Shown piece after piece: positions 23,602-34,196 of a DNA stretch of 64,000 nucleotides (position 1 is the stretch's first letter; every line of letters begins with the position of its first letter). Origin of the DNA: Gyrodactylus bullatarudis (lineage: Eukaryota > Platyhelminthes > Monogenea > Gyrodactylidea > Gyrodactylidae). A program made the position numbers and the translations under genes. Where the stretch lies: positions 1 to 64,000 of the forward strand of contig SSNU01000030.1 in NCBI GenBank assembly GCA_012064415.1, in the 5' to 3' direction. Below the pieces are notes generated by a model. It worked only from the letters and a program-made list of their open reading frames with translations, had not been told where the DNA came from and ran no database searches.

Positions 23602-26600
23602 ATGAGCAATATTCTAAAGAAAATTAGGGACAATCCAAAAAAATCAATTCTTGGTTTTCTTGGTCTATACTTAATATCTCGCTATGGCCACGATAAATAC
23701 ATGTAATTAATTCGAATTTGGTTTTATTTTACTTTAATTTTAGGGAAAAGGTTAAAATGCGTGATTATACGCATAATTTATCGGTAAATTATTATTAATA
23801 ATGTAAAATGATAGACTTTTTCAAAACCCCCCGTCCCTCCCCATGTAGTCATGCAGGATTGTATTGTATTTTTGAATTATCGCTCTCTAAACGGTCGAAT
23901 TCTTGACAAATTCACTTCCTACTTTGCTCCCTTATTGTATTCTGCAGGTGTCAATGTACGCATGGAGTATTTCTCAAACGAAAAGGAATTTTCAGACAAT
24001 CTGGAAAAGTTGGATTTCAACAAAATTTCGCACATATTTGTGGCTGGAGATGATTTTGACTTGTCTCATACCATAACTTCCTTGGTGAAGCTTAAAAACT
24101 TCCTTTACGAATTCCCTCCTTTTGGCATATTTCCAATAGGTATATGGAATTCCTTAACAAGAGTGAATCAAAAGGTTGGCTATCCAGAAATATCCTACAA
24201 ATTCGTGGAGCCTCTCGTTCATCAAACTCCAAGCCAGCGTCATTTGATGAGAATAAACTTCATCTCTGAGGATAAATCCTATCTTGATTCCAAACTTTTC
24301 CTTAAAGGATTCGAATGGAGTCTTTGGCGAGATTTAGAATATAAAAAGAACCTTAATCTATTATCAATTGACAGATTGAATAATGTACCATGGTACAAGT
24401 TTTGGTATCGGTCTATAGGCACATGGTATCGACAAACCTGGGGATGGTTTTCCGTTGTGGAAAGTAACAATGGGAAAACTTTAAACGGTCAGGATAAATC
24501 TGATCAGTATCAATGGAAATCTGGTCGTATTGTCTTTCAAAAGTACTGTCCTGGTTGTAAAAGATGTCTCAATGAGAATTCCGAAGTTATCCCAACCAGA
24601 AAACTAAAGGCAGAAGAGAAAAGTACCTTTTCGAAAATGTTCATTCAGTCCAATGGCCAAGCAAAAAAGAAGCCTATCAGTCAACCTAGTATCGAGTCCT
24701 CCCTTGACAACCCAGAGTGTGGAATAGATCATGAAATTATCCTTGATAATTTGTCCCTTATTTCAGTCAATATTGAAAAAGTTAGTTGAGCCTCTTTTTG
24801 CTAATCCTTAGTTAAAATAACCTAAATAAATAAAAGCAGTTCGTTTCAGGTTCATCTAAAAATTGTGTCGAACCAATCAGATTCATTTGAGCTCTTATGG
24901 TTAACTATATAAAATTTTCTATAGACTTATTGTGAGAGAAATTCTGAGAAATTCTTAAGAATCTTCCAAAAAATCATACATTTTTATCTTTAAGATGCTT
25001 AAGAACATCAGTTTTGAGCTGAGCCATTCTGGTCATGTTTTGAAATCATAAGAAGATGATGGATTGACCAACCATAGTTGAAAGACACCGCAACCAATGA
25101 TTGTTAAAATTTATTTTCACAAAAACGCAATTATATGGCATGTATCACACTGATAATGAGTATGCCCGAAATAAAGACCTTATTTGTGAAATAACTGGCA
25201 TCATCTTATTATTTCATACATTTATGATTGATGGAAATAAGCATTTGGATAAGTCTAGGCCAATTCTCAGTTTTTATCTTGATTTAATCATATCAAATGA
25301 ATGCTATCCATTGAATAGACTGAACTTTAACTTAACCTAGTAAGAGGGGGATATAAATTTTTTTATACTAAATCATATGCTCGAATATAGCTCAGATGAA
25401 TCTGATTGTTTACTGAGAGGTACTAGGTGCATTTTTTCGAATAAATTTGAGAGGAAAAAATTAAATTCTGGAAAATCTAAAATTTTTTGAAATCATTTAC
25501 ATGAAATCCCAAAATCTGTCATGTAATAATTTGATAAAATCATTTGGTAAATCAATAAATTTCAACTTACTTACGATGAAATTTGTATGATCTCATCATT
25601 TCCCTTTTTGAATCCCATTTGAATTTGGGTATCTCAAATCTTTTGTCTCTCCGATTCCTTTACAAATAACAAAAAGGTTTCAATGGGTCAGGATTTATTC
25701 TCTGGATCATTTTTAAAGGTTGATCTATTGGTAGAGAAATTTATTCATTATTCTCAATGAAAATATAGTAATAGTTTCATTCAAAATCGCATCTTTAATT
25801 TGATTGATTGAATGAAATTTTTTTATTTAACTTTCTTAGAAATCAATTCGAATTCCAATTTCCAGGGATCCCTTATATCATTATGAAATTTTTTTCATTA
25901 TGTTCATAGCTAAATCCAAAGCTATATTTATTGTATGCCAGGTTTTTTCAAATCTATCAGCTCCAAAAATTTATCCTTTTGATCAAGTTTAGACTTTACA
26001 CTGTAGAGTGTAATTCTTCCTCAGCTTTAATCTGATTTGTGTTTTTATATTTCATCACTATTTACGACCATTTTAAATGCACTCTAAATCAGTATAGGCC
26101 ACTTTTATACGTATCTGAACTAGGGTAATACAAAATTTTATTTTCCCGGAACAATGTTCCATGCCTTAATCAAAAATTGATGTTTTAAGCGAGAAAAGCA
26201 CATATTTGAAAATCATTTCATGTTCTGATATACAAAAATCCTATTTTTCCTAAAATCATCAAAATCTACCTAATTTCCTAGATTTTTCTTTCAAAATGTT
26301 GAAAAAGACTCAATTTTTACTATTAGACCTGTTTTTATTCAAAATGTTGCAAAAGCTATTCGAAAATCTTAACTTTGACCTTTCTCGTAGTAAAATTCAT
26401 TAAAAAAATCTTGGCGCGTGTTCAAAAGTTGTCATTTTCAATCGAGATTTTGTATATCAAAACAAACTCGATAACTCGTGGCTTTCCTAGAAGAAATGCA
26501 TAGTTTTTGATAATCTTCAAAATGAGATCAAAGCTGGGAAAAGTTGAAAAATTTGGTCTACTCTAATCTGAACCTTAGTCCAACAGATTAAATAAGGAGA

Positions 26601-29600
26601 TAGATCAAAAACCAACTAGTTCTGGTAACGAGAAATAGATAGCTTATCTATAAATTTGTATTTATGTTCTCAAATTCAAATTCGCGTATTTTATCATCAG
26701 GCCAGTAACTCAGAGGGCATATTTCTCAGAAAAATTCGCAAAAATGTTAGTATTTTGAGCAAAGCTGTGGCAAATTTTCACGGTATTTAACAAGAAATTT
26801 TCTTGGTATAAAAGTATCAAATTTATTCAACTTCTATTTGTATACAATATAAAATATTTTTTATTTTCTTGTTTGAAATTCTTATTTTTTGACTAAAATA
26901 TTTCATCCTTGAGAAAACTTTTTTCACTTGGGAAAGATTCACAAAGTCTTATTATGATTTCTTCCAATAAGAAAGCAGAAGTTTAATTCTAAGCATTATC
27001 TATTGCAGGCTTGCGGAAAAGGATTAGCAATAAATGGTCATGGTAAATCTCGCCTATCATAAGGCTTAGAAGAGCAAAATTTATTTTGGATAATTCGTAT
27101 TAAAATTCTATCCATCATATCCAAAATAGCAAAATTAGCAGTTACTGCTCTAAATTATCATTCATAGCACCTAGAGGCTTGAGAAGCTCAATATTATTCT
27201 CCAAATAATCAGAAAGATAAATATTTATTTAATTCCATGACTAACCCTTTCGATACCATAGCTAAACGAAGAAAGTTTCAGGCTTAATTCTCTCACAGAA
27301 TTACTTAAAATGTGATGATTAAAAACAATGAAAGGATTTATTTGAAAGTTAATTGTTTCAAAGACTCAATTAATGTCAAAAAGAAAATCTTCTGAATTTC
27401 ATTCGATCTTATCACAAAAAAACCTAGATATTGGAAATCCAAGAGAAAATTTGGGTTTGAAAATTGCCCCATTTTCACGAGACTCTTGATGGAACTGCTC
27501 ATTGATTTCATGCATAAAAATTATGCCTTGTTTTGGATTTAACTATTTAGCTTCTACGGAAATTAATCTTATTATCTCTGAACATTGATAATTTCGATCT
27601 AAAAGAACTATGAATTAAGGAGTTCTACTTCCTTCCGAAAAAGTTTAAATATCTATGGCATTCTTAAAATATAGCATGATAGCAAACTAAGATTGTTTGT
27701 GATATACCGTCAAAAAATAATTATGGAAAAATGTTTCAAAATCATTGGAGAAAGTCAGTTTGAACATAGAGGTCATATATGACCTCTGGTATCGAAAGGG
27801 TTAAATGAGTCTCCATGATGTCGGAACCTCCGATATCAACAAAAATTCGAGCTCAAACGTTGGCCTAGTTTTTGAAATTAAAAAAGAGCGTAATCTGTGT
27901 TAGATTTTATTATTTTATTTCAAAAACCTGATTAATATGAGGTGAGGTTGTTTTGTAAAAATAGTAAATTCTCATCACAATATAAACCCATCAATCTTTT
28001 AATCTCAAAGGACCACTTGCAATTGATCATGCAAGAGCGACAAAAAGACTATATGACGTTCATCAAGGATGGCTTTGAGAAAAACCTGTCTCTCCCTTAT
28101 GAAAACTGTTCAGATGGCATCGAGTGTTCATCAGTGCGAATATATCCCAATACAAAGGTAAGTGTTATCAATTTCCTATTATTATTTAAAGCAAAACTAT
28201 ATACTTCAAGAATATTCTGAATTAAAATACATATTCACGAGTACTTACACAAAAATTCATTGCATTGCATGTTTTTAAAGAACTTTATTTTCAGAAAAAT
28301 ACTTATCTCTCTAGGTCTTATCAATCTCTAATGAGTCAATTACATTTTTGACTATAGTTATTTCAGTTTTTACACTTTTGACTACACTTTCATATTTAGA
28401 TTATTGACTACAATTTGAAAAAATATTTTACTTTTGACTACACTTTCTCTTCCATATTTTACACATTTGACTACACAATTCCTAGGATCTCACAAAGGTT
28501 AATTTATGCCGTTAATTGAATGGGGAATATAATTTGGTTAATCTCCGTGTTATAATTGAAATAATATATGAGATCGACAGACTAGTAAAGAAAAATTAGA
28601 TTTATTCATCTCTAATCCTGGTTTGAAATTTAAAAATTAAATAATAAATTATACTATAGTGGTGATTTGAAAAATATTTTCAGGATATTTTTCTCTATTT
28701 GTCATATTCTGATGTAAACGCTGATCACGAATCTGGTATTTTGGAACAATTTGGCAGTCTGTGTGCTGAGATAATCAGCGAAAACTTAAACTTTTCCTAC
28801 TCAATAATGAAAAATATTAAAAACACAAGAGTAATAAATTCTCTACAGTCTCCACAGTTGTGAAAATATCCCCATTTTGATCTGTTTTTATTAAATAAAG
28901 TTTTTCATCTAAAGCTAGTTGACATGAAGATGAGAATTTCCTATTTTTACAAAAAACTCAATATTTTTATCCAGAAAGTCAGGAAAAAATTTATTTTTTG
29001 GATTCCACTATGAAATGAGCTGATTAGTTTTGAAAACAAAAAAAATTTCCGAAAAAAATTTAATCTGACCAAAATTGAGTCGTTTTTTGAATTTCGTAAA
29101 TGTTTCAAATTTCCACTTTTTAAACTTTCAAATCCAAAATTTTTATCGATTTCAAAGATTTGAAGCAGTTAAATATTGATAATCAGCATCAACATTAGAC
29201 GAGGATTTCGAATTTGGCCGTAGAATTTGGGAGAAAATTACTCTTTCCGAGAAAAAGTTTAATCTCTATATTTTGGATCATTTTCCCTTGTGATAATCGA
29301 AAAATTCAAATGGTTCGATTTCCCACCGTAATGACGAATTTCTGTGAATTCCTGCAGTCGAATTCGAAATCTTCGTCTAATGTTGATCCTGAATATCAAT
29401 ACTTAACTGCTTCAAATCTTTGAAATCGATAAAAATTTTGGATTTGAAAGTTGAAAAAGTGGAAATTTGAAACATTTCCGAAATTCAAAAAACGGCTCAA
29501 TTTTGGTCAGATTAAATTTTTTTCAGAAATTTTTTTTGTTTTGTCAGCTCATTTCATCCAAAAAATAAATTTTTTCCTGACTTTCTGGATAAAAATATTG

Positions 29601-29883
29601 AGTTTTTTGTAAAAATAGGAAATTCTCATCTTCATGTCAATTAGGTTTATATTCTTGCATTTGGAAGGACTTCCACACACCGAGGTTGTCTCTTTTTCTC
29701 TCACCAAAACAAGAACAAAAGAAATTTATTTAGAAATCAGATTTATTTTTGTATAAAATATTTTCATTTTCTTTACTTTAGAGGGCGAAAGAGCTATTTT
29801 GGATTGACAATAAGGAATTTGAAGCCAAGCCAGTCAGTATCAGCGTGCTCAAGGAGCCCATTCAGATATTTTGTCCTGAATAA
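23602..29883 (+). CDS. AGK: Acylglycerol kinase homologue (AGK), likely pseudoenzyme
   Basis: Five exons join to 451 residues: 23602-23702, 23744-23783, 23815-24780, 28011-28157, 29782-29883. Introns are 41, 31, 3230 and 1624 nt; every junction keeps phase. The N-terminus is a basic helix plus hydrophobic segment (KSILGFLGLYLIS), as in mitochondrial inner-membrane AGK. The DGK-type domain follows (FSKPPVPPHVVMQD, CIVFLNYRSLNGR, PPFGIFPIGIWNSLTR), and the small last exons match the AGK C-terminus (DYMTFIKDGFE; FWIDNKEFEAKPVSISVL). The nucleotide-binding GGDGT motif is replaced by AGDDF (HIFVAGDDFDLSHT). AGK makes phosphatidic/lysophosphatidic acid and, independently of kinase activity, is a subunit of the TIM22 carrier translocase; loss of the motif suggests only the second role remains. 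An AATAAA overlaps the stop codon. The long introns carry repeats from families H, D and A. Confidence 0.85.
24781..27240. other. AGK intron 3, proximal part
   Basis: A non-coding intron interior. The family H repeat lies at 26180-26565. The open frame at 25101-25340 has no family resemblance or splice context and is not called. Confidence 0.5.
26180..26565 (+). repeat. Dispersed ~380 bp repeat (family H), copy 2
   Basis: Near-identical to 14752-15126 and in the same orientation. It carries 23 extra bases at 26441-26463 whose GATTTTGTATATC is the inverted complement of GATATACAAAAATC in the left part, so this copy retains a terminal inverted repeat that the first has lost. It lies inside AGK intron 3. 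Confidence 0.75.
27241..27804. mobile_element. piggyBac-like non-autonomous element (family D)
   Basis: Perfect terminal inverted repeats CCCTTTCGATACCA and TGGTATCGAAAGGG bound a ~556 bp unit without coding capacity. The right side is flanked by TTAA and the left by CTAA, one mismatch from a TTAA duplication. CCC-beginning termini and TTAA targets are features of piggyBac elements. Related termini (CGGCACCGAAAGGGTTAA) occur at 5281 and 46113. It sits in AGK intron 3, upstream of exon 4. Confidence 0.6.
27942..27993 (+). repeat. Family A foldback tip next to AGK exon 4 acceptor
   Basis: TTGTAAAAATAGTAAATTCT followed by CATCA equals the outer part of family A arms. It ends ~17 bases before the exon 4 splice acceptor used in the AGK model (ATCTCAAAG, 28010), so part of the acceptor region may be transposon-derived. 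Confidence 0.5.
28684..28863 (+). CDS. Possible alternative terminal exon of AGK
   Basis: A 59-codon open stretch follows a good acceptor (AAATATTTTCAG, ending 28683), reads in phase 0 from the AGK exon 4 donor (28157), and stops with TGA. AATAAA follows at 28894-28899, only 31 bases after the stop, as expected for a last exon. The peptide (DIFLYLSYSDVNADHE ... LCAEIISENLNFSYS) looks protein-like but has no similarity to the AGK C-terminus, which is encoded by the exon at 29782. It could instead be the end of an unrecognised nested gene. The family is unknown. Confidence 0.4.
   Translation, partial: DIFLYLSYSDVNADHESGILEQFGSLCAEIISENLNFSYSIMKNIKNTRVINSLQSPQL
28913..29648. mobile_element. Long foldback element, family A, copy 2
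   Basis: The left end AGCTAGTTGACATGAAGATG mirrors the right end CATCTTCATGTCAATTAGG. The arms match inward for ~250 bases (left AAAAACTCAATATTTTTATC, right AATATTGAGTTTTTTGTAAA), with a spacer around 29180-29380. It lies wholly inside AGK intron 4, so the pre-mRNA can form a hairpin of several hundred base pairs. Confidence 0.75.
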
Positions 29884-29932
29884 AACCCAAATGTATTTGA
29901 ATATTTTAAAATAAATCTCTTCTTTTTTACAG

Positions 29933-30124
29933 AAATCTCTTTATTTGTGTACACCTGAATCTCATTGGCAACTGGAAAAGGGATTTTCTAGGTTCCTAAA
30001 TTATTTGTGTCATAAGATAGGTCTAAGAAGTCAACTTTTAGTCAGAGTATTAGCGATTATCTGTCTGACAATTCGAAATGCTCTCTGGCGAACGGTTCAG
30101 TCTAATAATTTAACAATAGTTTGA
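29933..30124 (+). CDS. Orphan exon-like open stretch after AGK
   Basis: TTTTTTACAG (ending 29932) precedes 63 open codons ending in TGA. The peptide is leucine-rich and coding-like (ESHWQLEKGFSRFLNYL, then a hydrophobic LLVRVLAIICL). It starts 49 bases after the AGK stop codon and could also be joined in phase 0 to AGK exon 4, making a third alternative terminus. There is no family match and no clear polyadenylation signal, so this is a weak call. Confidence 0.25.
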   Translation, partial: KSLYLCTPESHWQLEKGFSRFLNYLCHKIGLRSQLLVRVLAIICLTIRNALWRTVQSNNLTIV

Positions 30125-31837
30125 TAAGACGAACAATATTAAATTAAATTATTACAGTCACAAAAAGATTTATAATTAGAGTATCTACTTTGAAGTATAG
30201 ACATAAATTATTCTGATTAAAACTTTTCTTAATTACAATGCTCGTCTATTATTGTTTGACATATTTTTTTGAATTTTTAAATTAAACCTATACATTCTTT
30301 ATTAGTTTGATAACATTTCTATATTTGATAAAGGGCTTCTGAAGTTCTAGCAACTATAAAGTATTGTTCATTCATTAGGGTAAGACATAATTTTTTTAAT
30401 TTTTCGAGTTTATGCTTTCATTTGATAAAGATTAATTGAGAAGAAGAAAAAATAATTGGACACACTAAATATTATTATATCAATACCACTACTAATAAGT
30501 AAACAGTTTTATTTTTATAATTTTCACTTAAATTTTCCTTGTCTCATTTTCGAGATTTCATCTTTTTCATCTCAGTCAATCATAATTTCTCTTAATCAAG
30601 CTTTCCTTACGAATAAAATCAGCAAAAAATTTAGGATTAGGAGTAATGAATTTAAAAGATTACATGAGCTATGCAAGTTTGTTAGAAATTTAAGAACTGT
30701 AATTAAGTATGTTAAGTTGCTTTGAGTAAAAGAGGCCTTTTATAGACGAGCAAATTCACCATAGTCAGTTTAAATTAAAATGAATATCATTGCTTAGAAA
30801 AAAAAAACAAATTGAATTAGCTCATGATTGTTTGATGAAATTTCTTTAATTTTCAGCTAATCAATGATTAGTTATGATTTTTCATAGTCCTCTTTGTTAT
30901 TTGCAAAAGAAATAGAGTATTCGATGACACGAGAATGATTCTTTTCCCATCTAAAAATATGATAATAAAATCATCTATAAATGACCATCTTGAATGAATG
31001 AATATTTTTTTCAAATTGAATTTTCGCCTCAAGGTAGTCATAGTAGGAATACTTATTGAAAATTATTATTCAATGAATATTGTATTTACTATTAGTATGT
31101 GACTTTAATCAAGGGTATGAATTTTGAATAAGGTAAGAATTCAAGTTTTTATTGGGCTTATATTTACCCTCTTGAGATGCTGTATTATTATTATCATTAG
31201 GAGCCACTTTGCTAACTTTGGCGACTTACTCTCTGCATACATATATTTGGTTTATGAAACAACATTCGATGGACCTCATGTAGAGTGTGGATGTGAGTAT
31301 GTATTTTATGAAAAGTGCACAATTTGATATCTCGCTTGTGTGTTTATCAAGAGTGGAGTGAGAGCAAGTATCTTATTAATCTTACTCACGAAATGTTTGT
31401 CTCTTGAGTTTTTCATTAATGAAGAATACACACATTCCTTGAAAAATTGAATGGGAATTATGAAATTCGATCTTTATCTTGGTTCTCCACTATGCTTAAT
31501 TTTATGATTTTGTTTGTTCAAAGTATTAAACATTGTATGGTTTTTTTTGTACCAGATTCCTCCTCACGGTAAATTTCGTGAGTTGAGCATCAATTATAAT
31601 TAGAGTAACCTTGTTGGTGTTTATCAAGACACTGTTTAATGCCAAATTACTCTTTTAGTATTGGTCAGAAAATAAAAGATGTGGAAATCAATACATATGT
31701 CAGCCTATTCAATGGGTTAAGAAGCATTTTGAAATTAACTCAAAAAAGATCTGTCCAATCACAAACGATCGTAACATATTGGAAACATAAATGTGTGTTT
31801 TATTACAAGTTAGGGACAAAATGACTTAATTATATCA
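30125..31837. other. Gene-free stretch
   Basis: AT-rich DNA between AGK and the first LINE fragment. Open frames at 30456-30725 and 31124-31327 have low-complexity AT-driven composition and no splice context. No RNA gene was seen. Confidence 0.45.
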
Positions 31838-32340
31838 TCTGGTCTGTCACCCTTATGGGTCAGAAGGTTAGCTTTTGTTGTGAAGTTCTTTATAACATTT
31901 GTTTCAAATGTGAATAAAGGTTACAATCTCAGAAACTCAACTTATGAAGAAAATTTTCTGGCCCCTCATTTTATATTGTTAGAAAAAAGGTTTTCACTTT
32001 GGGAATGTGACAATCTACATGATCTTAAATCTATAATCACTCATGTCAGATCAAAAATTGACTATTCAAAATCACTTCTTGACCCCCACTTTTAATTATT
32101 TCACCTTTTATATTGTGAAAATTATTGGTCGAATATTCACTTGAAAATATCATGGAATTTCAGCATCCTTCAGAATCGATACGTCTAAAGTTTAGACTCT
32201 AAACTAAGTAAAGGAATTGATAACTATGATCCTTCTCTGCTAACTGGCCTAGGATGAATCTTGTGAACACCTTCTATTTTTGTGTATAATATTTTCATGC
32301 TTTTATTATTTAATAAATGTGCAACTTAAAAGAAAAAAAA
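31838..32340 (+). mobile_element. LINE 3' fragment
   Basis: It encodes the C-terminal tail of the LINE family that fills 36-50 kb: SGLSPLWVRRLAF, then GYNLRNSTYEENFL and VRSKIDYSKSLL, ending at a stop at 32095. A 3' UTR and an A-rich end near 32330-32342 follow. Everything upstream of the tail domain is missing. Confidence 0.7.
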
Positions 32341-32424
32341 ATAAATGTATTTTATTACAAGTTAAGGACAAATTCAGATCGAATATGATTAGTATTCTTT
32401 GCATTAAAAAGTCTTAAAAGTTCT

Positions 32425-32961
32425 AAAGCTAGTTGACAAAAATCTCAATATTTTTCTCTGTATAGTCAGGAACACAGATATTATTCGGATCCCATTATAA
32501 AATGAGCCGATGAATCTTTGAAAGAAAAAAATATAGACATTTAAGATCAACATTACACAAAGAATTCAAATTTGCTTCGTCATTAATGTGAAAAATCGAA
32601 AAATTTTAGAATTTCAATAAGAAAAATGATCCGAAATTTAGAAGTTTTACTTTTTCTTGGGGAGTTTCTTCCAACCTCTATGGCCAGGTTCAAGTTCTTC
32701 GTATAATATTGATCCGAAATGTAGGAATTGAATGGCGTCAATTATTTCAAATCAATAAAAATTTTAAGCTCAAAAGTAGAAAAAGTAAAAATTTGGCACA
32801 TTTTCGAATTTTAAAAATTCCTAGTTTTGGCCAGATTAATTTTTATCTTCAACAACCAATGAGCTCATTGTATAGTGATATTAAAAATTTTCTGAAATTC
32901 AAGAGAAACATATATTTATTTTTTTAAATATTAAATTATCATCTTCATGTCAACTAGCTTT
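32425..32961. mobile_element. Foldback element, family A, decayed copy
   Basis: Bounded by AAAGCTAGTTGACA and CATCTTCATGTCAACTAGCT. The left arm has lost the GAAGATGAGAATT segment. Internal arm sequences (AGGAACACAGATATT, TTCAAGAGAAACATATA) are more diverged than in the other copies. Confidence 0.6.
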
Positions 32962-33479
32962 TTTCCTAAATTGAAAAAAATTAAAATGTGAATTTTTTTC
33001 TATTTACCTAATTTATCAAAAGGGGCTCTACTCAGGATTGTACTGCCCACATTCCTCTGATAACTTGAACAGGGAGGCCTAAACTCTATAAAACCTTTAG
33101 TTTAAAATAATTATTAAATGAGCAAGCCTTTCAATACCTTTAACCTGTGATGATATGCAAGACTAGGCCCACTCCTCAAAAAACAACACCTTTGATATCA
33201 TAAACAGTTTTGTATTAATAATACATCCTCTTTTACTGAATAAAAAAGTGAGGAAACAGGTCTTGTTTAATCCAAGTCAATGAACAAAAATAACCCAGCC
33301 TATTCAACTTAATTATTTCACATTTCTTAACGCTTTATTTATTTGAAATTATTTACAATTGTGGACAAATTTAAAGATACCCCTTTTAATTTCATTAAAA
33401 ATTAAAATTCGAATGATTAAATAATAATTAAATTATAAAACTTATTTAAAAGTTATCATGAAAATAACTGACTGTAACC

Positions 33480-33900
33480 CTATAGATTTTATACCGTATT
33501 GTTTTGTTGAAACACATTGTACAGAGATCATCGCTGTCAGTCGTTTCTTTCAACCTGTTAGACTAGTCTCTTACAAAAGCTTGAATCAATATTCACCCAT
33601 TCTTCCATCGCATGTTGTTCAAGTTGTGTGATATTTTTTGGGTTTCGTTTGGCAATCTTCTAGTTTCTTCAAAGATTTTCAAAGTATTCAGGTTTGGACT
33701 CTTCGCAGACCAGTCTAGAAACCTCCTACCTTTATTAGTCAACCACTGCTTAGTGCTCTTACATTTGTGCTTCATGGTCCTGAAGAAAAATTCAAGGAGA
33801 AGAACAAATCGAATTCGGGATATGACCATTAATAAGTTTATCGGAAGACTAAGTAGTAAATTGAACGATAAGGTCCGAAAAAGGTCATCAAAGAGAATTT
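33480..33900 (-). pseudogene. Tc1/mariner transposase remnant
   Basis: On the minus strand the stretch HKCKSTKQWLTNKG followed by FLDWSAKSPNLN matches the catalytic C-terminal part of Tc1/mariner transposases (KSTKEWL ... VLDWPAQSPDLNPIE). The nearby EEWVNIDSSFCKRLV, in another frame, is the usual C-terminal end. Frameshifts and stops interrupt it, and the upstream DNA-binding region is missing or unrecognisable. No terminal repeats were found. It is a dead fragment. Confidence 0.7.
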
Positions 33901-34196
33901 TATAGTAAAGTTTGCTTTACGGACATGTATCCAACTTTGTGGGAGCTTTTGAGTCCTTTACTGAGGACCAGACAGGAATTTATTTTAAAAAACCTTTTTC
34001 TAAGTTAAAAGAAGTTGTGGAATTTTAACCAATTTTTTGCAAGAATATGAAAAATTTTGGTTCGTTTTCTTTTTTTTTGAAAATCTAAGCATTAAAATTA
34101 ACAAAGCTCATTTAAATTTTCGATAAAATCTTTTATTAATAAATATTTACAAATATCTGAATATAAATTTCTAAATAGTCTGATTATACTCTTATG
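33901..34196. other. Spacer between transposase remnant and zinc-finger gene
   Basis: AT-rich; on the minus strand this is the 3' flank of the zinc-finger gene. Several AATAAA-like sites on the minus strand around 34130-34150 (TTTATTAATAAATATT) could serve polyadenylation. Confidence 0.4.

Noticed and set aside
23815..24789. AGK ending at the TGA at 24787-24789
   Set aside because: GTTAGT at 24781 is a usable donor, and two downstream exons (28011, 29782) in the same phase supply the missing conserved AGK C-terminus.
30456..31327. Open frames in the AGK-LINE interval
   Set aside because: Low-complexity AT-driven translations without recognisable motifs.
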